From contig NC_092572.1 of NCBI RefSeq assembly GCF_037975245.1, positions 27,821,989-27,885,988 on the forward strand: a DNA stretch of 64,000 nucleotides, read 5' to 3'. A model generated the notes under the pieces. The model saw only the letters and a list, made by a program, of their open reading frames with translations, was not told the origin of the DNA and did not search any database. Position numbers and translations under genes: made by a program. Below, one piece after another: positions 47,301 to 59,300 of the stretch (position 1 is the first letter of the stretch; each line of letters starts with the position of its first letter). The DNA comes from Apostichopus japonicus (taxonomy: Eukaryota > Echinodermata > Holothuroidea > Aspidochirotida > Stichopodidae).

Positions 47301-50300
47301 TATAAGGAATTGTCTGCAGCTGAAAATAATTGTTATTCATCTGATAAGGGAAGGTTGCCTTAATCTGAGTATGTAAAATATGAAGCGATGTAGCTAGTCT
47401 GGGGAAAATGACTTATTAAGTCAAGGTTGCTGAAAGTATGAACAAGCATCTAGGAGATATGCAGGTTTGAAGAATGCTTCCTTTGGTTGCTAATAGCTTC
47501 TCATGACCTTTGACCTTACATTATTGATTAATGCAGCTTGGCGTCATGATATCCATGCCAAACAAAAAAGATTCATTTGAAAAATATTTCACTTTTCTGT
47601 AATTACTTCCTGAAATATCCATTGACCTCTTATCCTCTTATCCTTGCAGGAGGATCTAATATACATACATTCATACATACATACATACATCCTTGTAACA
47701 ATTTTGTGCCCATTCATCAACCCACCACTCCATAGACTTCAAACTTAAACGATCAGAATACCACCCTAGGAGGGGAGCATTTTAAAGGTTTTTATCTTCG
47801 GACCTGCCGTAACCCAAAATGACCTTAGACCTACTATTATTTAGGTGTTAGGTTTTGGAGCCCCTGAAATGGGCAAAAACTTGGACATATTCATCAGGTT
47901 TGTGCAAATGGCCTGAAAGCAACAACCTTTCAAAGTTTTGACAGACAGATAGATGCACCTTACTATGGCATTAGCTCCATTGTATGGCCTTGCCAAATGA
48001 GCTTAAAACAATGCAACTCATGAACCCCAACATCATATTTCTCTTTGGATATTAAAACATGTTACAGAATTCCAAATCCAGAGTTAAGAATGGCATAGCA
48101 TGATAAATGTAGCATGATACATGATTTAAGTAACTCAGACTGGTTGGTTAAGAATGCAGTCATTCCAATGCACACATGAATTATAACATTTGTTAATTGG
48201 TCAACATAAAAGAAATCAAAGATCATTACCTTTACTTCTTCCCCTCCTGTATATTTCCAGGACATTGGCTTTACCTCCTTAAATAGTATCTTCAAAGGCA
48301 AGTTTCCCTCTTTACAGAATAGGAACGGAATTTCTTCCAAAATTCGCAAATTATTCTTGATGGAAAACAAACGGAATTCATAAAACAAACAGATATAATA
48401 TATGTATGCATGTGTGTGAAATCAACATGCTTAGACCTAGTACTTGTGATTCAATCTCTATTAAATGTCATCTCTACTTGATATTATTATGACATTGATG
48501 CTGTTTAACAAGTTTTTCTATGTTATGAGATGAAAGCAGATTAGCCCATATACCCTCAGGCCTATCTGTATAGGTAAGCAAATAGAGCAGAGGCATTTCG
48601 TATGAATGTATGTTTGACAACAAGCCAGATGTTTAACATTAGCATTATGTAACAGACCTGTATTCCCGGAATTTGTGTTCGTATATTAGTACATTTAGCC
48701 AAACTCCTAATCCTCAATGTACTCACTTCTCGAACTAATGACTGGTACGCATACTTTTGTAGTCAAACACACATGTCTATTTCCATATTGATTATCACTG
48801 CAATTATTACCCAGATCCTGTATGGATACATTTGCTTTATATATATTTTACTTTCAAACAACTTCACAAGATTATGCATACAGTTAGTAAGCACTTGATC
48901 ATGGAACTTCATTATCATTATTATGATCATTATGAAGTGAAATCCAAAATCTTGTAAGAAATGTGAAATCTTGTTCTCTACCTGGAGGAAATTCCCTAAT
49001 ATTGTGATGTTTGTGCCTGCACATACTGTGGCTGATTTCACCATTAAAGATGTTTCTCTTCAGGTGATCAAAAGAGCTCAACCCCCCCCCCCCCCCTCCA
49101 CATCAATAACATCGCAAATAACTAGAACCATGTGTTAGAAGCTTATTGTATCACTGCTTAATTACAATAATAAACACTTAATACATTACAAACAGATGTA
49201 GCTAATAATTTATTGCAATAATGATAATCATTTACTTTGACTCACCGGTCTTTCACCTGGCAGTTTAGGGTAGAAGCCAACATGTATGGGTATTATTTTA
49301 GAAAGTGGGTTCTGGTTATGAGCAGCATAGACTTGGATCTGTTTAAATTCAACAATTTTGCCATCAATCTCATATGTCTCCCAGGAAAAGCTTTTAATCC
49401 AGATTACACAGTTTGTGTCATTCAGCTGATACAAAACATTAGGTTTTGGCCTCCACATTGGCTTAGAACCTGTATCAAAACAAAATATAGCAGTGGCCTA
49501 AAAAGTTGATACTGTCATTCCTTAATTTTCCTTTCTTTTCAAGTAAAAACTTTACAGATAATGCAGAAGTTCATAAAGTACTTCCAAGAATTATTTTGCT
49601 TGCAACCCAGTGGTACTTGTAGTGAGTTAAAATTGCACAAAAGAATCTGCTGAGGGCAGAAATTCATGCTATGCAAGACATGGATAGGTTTCATTAGGAT
49701 GGTTACATTAACATCTTTACCTAATAAGTATTATTGTGATAAAATGTTATAATCCTATTATTTCTGAAAGTCAACTTTATAACATGTATCGAATGATGAC
49801 AACTGTATTAGCTATCAACATTAAAATATGTACTGCATATCTTTGATGTAAGAAAGGAATTTGTACAATCATTAACAAGCAAATATTTCTTCATGTGAAG
49901 ACTGCTGCATGCATCAAGAGTATGAAACCTAAACACACTGTCGATTATCTATTGTGTGTTGACAACACTAAAGGCAACATAGACACCAATATAGTCTTGG
50001 TAGGTGTGACAGATGCTGCTTACCAGGAATGAACAATACATCCAGTATACATATACTGTGGGTGTGGTGTCTCTTCCATGTCTGCTTAGTCACGAGTTCC
50101 TACACTACATATATACAGTACCTTTAGCATGGTGACTGCTGTACACCATGGCTTTACGTTCACCAGTTTTCTTCAACTGCAGACAGTGAGGCAGGGTGAG
50201 TTTTGCTAACTGATGTAACTTCAGATTATCAGGAAGAAGTTCCACTACTACTGTTGAGTTACTGGTAAATGATGATTTAGACTCTTCTTGAAAACTGATT

Positions 50301-53300
50301 GGTATGATTCTCATCTGGATCAAGCATTCCTGTTCAATAGCACCACAAGGAATCTCTAGTCTAACGCCAGTCCCTGGTATCTCTAGAATCCCTCCTTCCT
50401 TGTTAACCAAAGATTGTATGCTAAGAGATGTGTCCAAGTCTATATCTATTGATGAGTGTAAAGAGAATATCATGAATAGCACCACAAATTAGTTACAAAA
50501 CAAACATGCCAGTAATCGACAATTATATAGTTTTAACATCAATCGGTGTAGTCTAGCATCACTGTTGCCTCAATAAATTATGTTTATTTGTTCTCTAAAG
50601 TGTGTCATTATAGCTCCATGGTTCAACTCCTTATTGAGCCATTGACCTTATTATTTATTTAATGCATAAGCTTTCATATAAATTATGCAAATTCAAGTCC
50701 ATAAACTTGCTGAGTATTACAGTTAGACATAGCTTTACCATCTGTGCACCTTATGTATGGTTCTGTATGAGACTCACAGATATTGTATGTTCAGGCATCA
50801 TCAAAGATTTCATTAAACAATGTTGAACAAATGGTGAAAAGGGTATCACATCTGTCGGTATACAGTGCTACATGTGTTAATAGCCAGCTTATGCAATATA
50901 AACAATCTTAACTGATCATGTTAGGTAACTCAGAGTGTGATAGAAGTGTGAAATATAACAGAGAAAGGTCACACAATGTCACTTTCCCTTTCCACTTCGA
51001 TCCAACTAGATTGGCATGTGCCATTGCACGTTTGCTTGAATCTAATGAAGCACACTGTTTATGGTGTTACCACACATAGGCTATCACTGTTCTGATTTAC
51101 TTTACCAGCTCAAGCGTGTTCTCTACATGTGGCTATGTGGGTGTCAAAATGCTACCTAAGACCTAATTCATTTTTCATCCTGGATAGTTCCACACTAAGG
51201 TCAGGAACTATGTTTATATCCCTAAAGATTGCAGGCTTTGAAGATTGCCATATCTCAGCCTATCTACTAAACTACAAACTATGTCAAAGGCTAGTGCTGC
51301 CATTGTTATTCACATTATTCAATTATTCATTATTGCTACAGTATTACATCTTCAATTATATTTTATAAAATGTTTACTTTGTAAAACTCTTCTTAACTCA
51401 ATTTCAATAAGTCAATCATGATCCCTTTTCTAAAAAAGAGTTATTCCACCATCTCCTTGGTACTGTGAATCAAAAAGTTTAAAATAAATAAGTTTAAGCT
51501 AGACACACCTGTAACTGCTTTTGTTGCTGATGGTTCATTAGAGCTCCTACTGTGTAGTCTAAACTCCATCTGGAGGAAGAAATAATTCCAGATAAATACA
51601 ATAGAAACAATTATCAATTTAGATTTGCTGGTAACTGACAGAACTTCTCCAAATCAACAATCAAAACAAATATACGATGGAAAATGCTTACAAATTTGCA
51701 TTTTAACAAATAACACTTTATCATTTGACAAAAACAAGAAAAGATTATGTTTATCTCACCGGCCATTTTCCAGTGTGCACATCTAAAGTGTGAATTACAT
51801 TGGCTCCAATGGTCCATTCAACTGCAAAGAGCATATTTGATCACATATAACTGTTGTGGTTATTGCAAATAGAACTGCAATTCTCTTAAATTAATGATTT
51901 TACTATTCGCTAAATGGTGACATTTTGTTGCCAAGAAATTGCAGTAACATCTTGTTGTAGACTAGATCTGCAAATAACTATGTGTTTGGTAAACAACTGA
52001 TTGAAAAGTAACAACTGATTGTTTACCAATTTGTGAGAAATACTGTTATGCTTGCAGAAATTAAGTGTAAGTGATAAATGAAAATCAGAGAATAGCCTCA
52101 GTCTGATCTCTCTCATGATCTTCTTTATATCAAGTACATTAAACAACCAGAAAACCAACTTACTACTGGATCTACATAGAAGTGCAAAAATTCGGCCACC
52201 CTTTACACTTGGAGTTTTTGTTGTGACAAGGTTTCTAGACTTTTGACCTCCACAAAGAAAACAAAAGGGTTCTTGCACTCATCAATGTAAAGTGAATCCA
52301 CATGCCATATATGCTTAAGTTCATTGATGCTGTAGTTTTGGAGAAGTTTGTTATTTCTACAAAGTATTCAGACTTTACAGTAACTCAAGTTATCTCAAAT
52401 GAGAACTGCTTCTCACAAACTCAGTATAGCTCTAAATTCACCCATATTTACACCATCAATATGATGCAGATTTGTGTTGCCTTTGACAAGGAGTAAAAAC
52501 TCAATTGATCCAAGTTATTTCTCTATACTTTGAGTACATTACAAAGTGCTTCAAACAAAGATGTTAGAAAACCAATGTAGATTTTACTTGTTTTAAATGT
52601 CAAGTCGACTACACATTACTTCCTTTGACTGTGTGGTAAGTATTTACCTACAACATGCTACCATGGGACTTAATTTACATAACCAAACAAAAGTGGTATT
52701 CATTAATTACTAAGTGACCCCTTACCTAACACGAATATATTCGATAAGTATTCAATAAGTATTCAAAGATTTCCTTAGTATTCAGAAAATCTACCATATA
52801 ACACACAGTACAAAATAAGTATTCGAATACTAATACGAATAACTATAAGCCTTCGTCAGAGCCGAATTATGTAAATGAGTTAAGTATTCGAATACCTGTT
52901 AGGTATTCGAATAGGTATTCGAATAGCTCTTCGAATAGCTATTCGATTAGGTATTCGAGTAGCTTTTGGAATAGCTATTTGAATACTTAGCTCATTTACA
53001 TATAAGTATTCGCTCATTTAAATAATTCGGCTCTGACGAATACTTATAGTTATTCGAATACTTATTCGCTAGTATTCGAATACTTATTCGCTAGTATTCG
53101 AATACTTGTATGCTAATTAGTTATGTTATGAAGGCTTAACAGGTTTCTGAATACTTACTTGAATACTTATTGAATACTTGTATGCTAATTAGTTCCAAGT
53201 AAGGAGAGTTAGGAATTTGGCCAGCTTGTTGTCCTAGCTTCTTGATTAAATCTGCTATTAAAAGTTGAATAACATTCACAAGGAATAAATATCTATTTGA

Positions 53301-56300
53301 AATGGAGTATTAAGCACAGAATACTAAAACAGTAGGTCTTATGAATATGATCGATGAAATTTTGGAAACACTTCAGCTATTAAATCCTCCGCGGTATATT
53401 TCAAATATTTTTGCGCTGTTCAAAGTGTAAGGGTGTTAGCAACTGAAAAAAAATGTTTGTTCTTGATCAGAGAACTCTGGGTTTGGTTGGAAGACCAAAC
53501 ACAGAGCAGATACATCAAAACTGGAAAACTCAACCGGATTGGATCAAAAGAAATTATAATTATGAATAACAAACAATATTCAGCTGATCTGGGCCCAGTC
53601 AAAGAATTAAATAAAATAACTTACAGTCGTGAGGTCACACCCAAATGTTAAAGTAAATACACTTAATTTAAAAGTCTGTTCTGGTGAGTTGGCCTGCTGG
53701 TGACATCAAGTATTCTACGACATCATATCTTCCACGACATCAGATATTCCACAACATTAGAAATAGTTAAACACAAAAAATGGTATTATGAATGTCCGAT
53801 CCCAACAAAGTATTATCCTTCAATTTATAAGCAATGGTGTCGCAGGGTATCCTTCAGTAAAATAATGTCAATATCCTCTGTAGTAAAATAATGTCCTTTA
53901 TAAGAAATAGTGTCCCGGAATATACTTTATTGTAAAATAATATCCTTTATAATAAAATAGTGTCCCAGACTGTCAGTTGAATATCACAACTTCCATAAAA
54001 TGATAAGGACTACAGTAACTTGAACTATGTAAATTAAGGTTTAAAACAAACTATCCAGCCATTAAAACTATCTTTCTCTTCTTTTGCAACTGCCTTGCTC
54101 AGATACTTATAGCCAACTGCCTAACTCGTTATACCCCTCACAAAACTCCCTTTGTTACTAAAATATACACACACAGACCCCATTTCCTGTGAGAGCTAAT
54201 TTCCAGGAAGAACAAGATAGTTGCCTAGCAACCTAGAAGAGGTAGAAGTGTAGAGGTTTTAATCCACAAGACAACATACAAATATACTGTACAAATGTAT
54301 AGCCCCTCTGTTCAGTGCACAATGCACCTAATAAACAAGTAAAACTATGGTACAAAACAAAACTTTATGTAAGAGCTGACCATCTTACAAAAGGAAATAA
54401 GTATTCGAATAGGCATTCAATGAAATAGGTGTTCGAATACTTATTGGAATAGCTATATTTAGCATTCTCTAAGCATTCGAAGGAAAGAAGTATTCGAATA
54501 CCTATTGGAATAGTTATTTTAAGTATTCAATTAGTTATTCTAAAGTCTGAATGCTTAAATTTTTGAAATACCAACTATATAGCTATTCGAATACTTAGCG
54601 AATACTTAGCGAATACTTAATAGTTATTCGAGTTGGGTAAGGGACATTGTACCTGAAATATTTCGGGATTGTAAGGCTTTCAGAATCTTGTCATCTGTCA
54701 CATCCTTCGGTGGACTTGGAAAGAGTAAACTAGGGTTAAAGAAAGTGAAGAAACAATATACACTGTTATTATATACAGAAGTTCTTAGCAGCAAAGGTTA
54801 AAATATTGAACCATGTGTTTTACTTGTTCATTTCACTGTTGAGGTTTTAATGAGTGTTTACAATGCATAGTGTCCTTTTTTCTCCATGCATTGTATATAT
54901 TTCATAAAAGTAATATTGAATGTGCATATATTTTCTATATCTTGATGAAATAGGAATGCATACATTGGTCCGTTATGTAAACAACAAAACAGTTACAAAT
55001 GAACTCTGTGTGACCTACAGAAAGATACCAACAGTTACTATTTCTTTCCTGTTGGCTTTACTTATATTCATCTTCAACTATTTTTGTCTCTATGTCCATG
55101 TAGGTATGTATTCTCAGTTTTGTTTTCATTGTTTCAATAAACGAAAGATATTAAATTTCTACTTACCATGCTGCATTAACATGTTTACAATTTAAAATGA
55201 ATTTTAGAAGGTCTTCATAATCTTTGTCGATTAGTTTCTGGTCCCATCGATCCATTTCAATAGCCTCAAGAGTTTCTAATATACCAAGCCATACATCGTC
55301 CTGTAAGACAAGGGCCTTGTCTGTAACTTTTTCAACCACATCTGAAAACTTCAGACGCTTTATTGGAACCTAAAAATGAACAGAGTGTTTCACACATTAA
55401 AACCTGACATCAGTATTCACAGATAACAGAGGGTCTATTTGAGAAATTTAAATGCCCCGTGGAATAAGGGAAGGTACAATGGCAATAGAGGACTGGGGTA
55501 AAAAATGTACTCACTAAGAGAACCAATTCAACACTGACTTGATCATAAAACATAATAAAGTATATATTACTGGGAAGTCACTCAAGCATAATTTTCGACG
55601 GGCTAAAATGTTTATCAAGCATCTTCATGCTACCAATATGTTAAGGAATATGGAGTTACTTTTAGAAATGGAAAGTGTTAAAAAAAAGTGACTGTACCTT
55701 TGATTTTGAAGCAAAGGTCACCATAGAAACTTTTGACCTCAGCAGCAGTCGACTATCTCCAGAGCTGAAGTTGATGGATTCTCTTCTACAGATCTCGGTG
55801 ACAATGTCCTTGAACTTGTGTCCTTTGTACTCATCATGCTCAGCAAAACAAAGACAGATGCAGTTCATGATGTAATCAGGAATCTCCCCATCTCCTATTT
55901 TAAAGTCTCTCATTAGAAAACTGGCAATGAAATGAAAGCTGGGAGGACAGATGTGACAAGTGAAGCGCAAGACATAATGGAGATCAGCTGGGTCTATGTT
56001 AGCCAGGTGTTCTCTGAACAATTGATACTTGTAATGGTGTTCAGTTGATTTGTGACCCCAGAAGAGGTGGGCTAAATACTTTGCTGCAAACCACTCTTGG
56101 ATTAACTTATGAAGGAATTTAACCTGTAAAGAGACATATTTTGCAGCTTTTCCTTTCTGCAAAGGTTTTGATTTCTTCTCTTGCGATTCCAATATTAGTT
56201 TTCTCTCTGATTGACTGACAGATGCTGAGAGATCAGGATCAGGGGATACCCCTCTCTTTACCTCTGAAGTAACATTAGATGTGTTCAGTGACTCATCACT

Positions 56301-59300
56301 GATGGAATCAGTCTGGGGAGTTCCACTGCCTGAGTCAGTCTGAAGATTTCTATCAGGGGAATTAAATGGAGTTCCTTCCTCAACAACAAGTATCCCAGAA
56401 TCTATCCATGCTTTGCTATTAGTGACACTTCTATCCACAAAGTCTTTCTGCCAAAACAATTGTTGGTTTCCTTTACAGAGGCCATTAAATGCAAGTTCCT
56501 CCAACGTAATGTGGGGTTCTATTGATACTTCACTCTCTAATCTGCTCTCATCCTCTTCACGAACTGATTCCTGCTGCTGGTATGACAGATGTCCCGAGGT
56601 GTCTTCCTCATCCTGCACAGAACACAGAATATCTACAATGGCCTTCACGAACGGAGTAACCCTGTCGAGCTGACCAACTTGTAACTTTCCTAATCTATCA
56701 ATGTTATGTACTAACAGCACAAAGAGTAGTGGAACATTACAAAGATCAAGAATAAATGGAACATTATCAATCAATTCCTTTACTTCTTCTTGCTTTTTGA
56801 CATCATCAGAGTAGACTTTTTCAATGTATTCATCCCTCTCATCCTCACCGAAGCTTCCTATCTTCAACATTGGACCTGGAGGTAGATGCTTGGCATAATC
56901 TGTCCTAGCTGTGATTATTACAATGCAGTTGGACAGTTTCTCCTTTGTCATTACTCTCATGACTTCTGAGGGACTTCCATCTTTGGTTCCACCATTGTAT
57001 TCTTCTAACCCATCCAATATGAGGTAGACTTTCTTCTGACCACTGTTAAGCATAGACTCAATATCCTCTTCTGTAATGGGAATGCCTTTACGGATGTAGA
57101 ACATCTTGATAGCTTGAATAATTGTCATGTCATCAACAATTTTTAAGGGCAGATAGATGACCATGGGGATATCCATAAGCTTTCCACAACACCAGTCATA
57201 GGCCAACTGAGAGGAGAGCATTGTCTTGCCGGAGCCTGGCTGTCCTTCCAGAATGATTCGAGTCTCTGCTTTTAGTCTTTCATCAGTAAAGATATCTAGG
57301 TAGTGCAGCTTACATTTTCGGTCAACTTCTCTGCTAGTTATTTTTGAACCAGAATTTGTTAAGACTAAGCGGCTGGCAATAAAGAGATCATTAGATTTCC
57401 ATTGACAAGACTTCATCCAGGGGACAGGAGTCATTGTTTCAAACCAACTCTTCATCTTCTGTTGTAAACATTTCAGGAATAAGCTCTCGTTGTCTTTAAA
57501 ACAAGGAAACAGAAAGCACAGTTCAATTTATATTGAAACAAGTTAAAATCTTTCACAATTTATGACAATATAAAGAACATCTACCATACTGAAAAACAAG
57601 TGTGCTTTGATATCAATAGTTTGGGCAATCTCGTAACACTGTATCTTTCGTAACATCTACAGTAGTATAATCTTCAAATGTAAAGGTAACTCACACCTAA
57701 CACAAACTAAGACATGTGTCATTGCTCAAACATGCTAGTCAGTTTAAAAATTACTCAGTAATACAAACAGCAATAACAAATAGTTTCATACATCCAGACT
57801 TGAAACAATTGGAAACGCAGATGTTTTTATATTTCATTCATACCATCAGATACTGTTCTCTATCTGCAATTTATTTTCAAAGACTACATGTACCACTATT
57901 GAAAAATCCAAATTTAAAGATTTTATTTTATTTTAGAGACAAACATTGCACAATGATTGCTGTCATAAATGGAAAGAATTGATACTGTCCTTATTTATTT
58001 GTCACTGATCAAGTAGGACTCCTCCATAATTAGGAGCAGTGTTTAATTGTGAAGTCATTTGAGTACACTGCAAACTGCAGCTTCCTGGGACACTACTAAA
58101 ACATTTTCAAAGGATTAATATCATAACTTTAATTTTACAGGAGAAAGAGCTGTTGGTATAGTCACTGTATGACATCACAGATTACACAGTAGAACAATGC
58201 ACTCATCACACTAAAGTGAAAACCTACATTATTATATTTCTCAACAACAGACAATGCTATGAAGCTGTGAGTTGCATCAATGTGCTTCAGTTCAAAACAT
58301 ATTTTGACATCTCATTCTTCATTATCCCTAAAATATCCTGTAATCCACACATATGATTTTTAGATAATGAGTGCATTTTGTGTGTTTAACTGCTTTCGAG
58401 CTATGAAGTCTTACGTCAGGAATGTTCCTTAAAACTGGCACAACACTTGTACCAGTGGGGTGTAAGGTTTGTAACATACACATGAATTTACAATACCTTC
58501 ATCTTGTGCCTTTGTTTTGTCAGAAAGTGCCAAGGACTGGTATTCGTGTATCTTAGCTACTGCCTGGAGAAGACGATATTCCTCTAAAGGAGTCTCTAAT
58601 TTGCTGACATCAGAAGGATTAATGATACCCATCTTATCAATTGTCAGGAGGAAGGAGAGTCCTGGATTCTGACTGGAGATAACTGTCTTCTTGTTCTTAT
58701 CAGTAACTTCAAAGTTATCACACAGTTTCACTGTTATGGAAAATGTCAAATGAGCAGAGAGGCCGGCGAGGAATCTATCGTATTCAGTTTCTTGATCTGA
58801 AATGTTTAAGGTAAAACATTAAATTAAGTTTCCAGTTTTTGTTAAATATCCACAGATACGTACAGGCACACTGATAAATGCATAATCCACATCATGGCAC
58901 AGGGTGACTTTTGCTCACTTGTACATATGTACATATGTAAGTACTATGTTTTGGTGTGCACATTTTGGTTGCCAGCATCTAGAATAAATCACCACCTGTG
59001 TTATGTATCAATACTTAAAGTGGGATCTTTCTGGGGGTAGGGGTGGGGAAGGGGATAGGGCAAGTTGGGGGCAGGGGTATGGCTTTTTAAGTAAGTGCAT
59101 TTTGGAAGTACCAAAGGTGAAGCAAAAGACATAATTACAAGAGAGCTTGTGATTATTGGCCTACCTCTCAGCTTCATGTACGTCTCTGTTAGTAAGTGAG
59201 TATGGTTGATCTTCAGCTCAGTGAGTGCATCAGTTAATCGATTCACATTTGAAGGGTGTATGTATCCTCTCTCTTCAAGGGCAAGCAGAAAGTTCTTGGA

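Noticed and set aside
48899-49044. Possible extra NLR exon (SATVCAGTNITILGNFLQ).
   Set aside because: Its phases do not fit between exons 49469-49246 and 48355-48230, which already join in phase 0.
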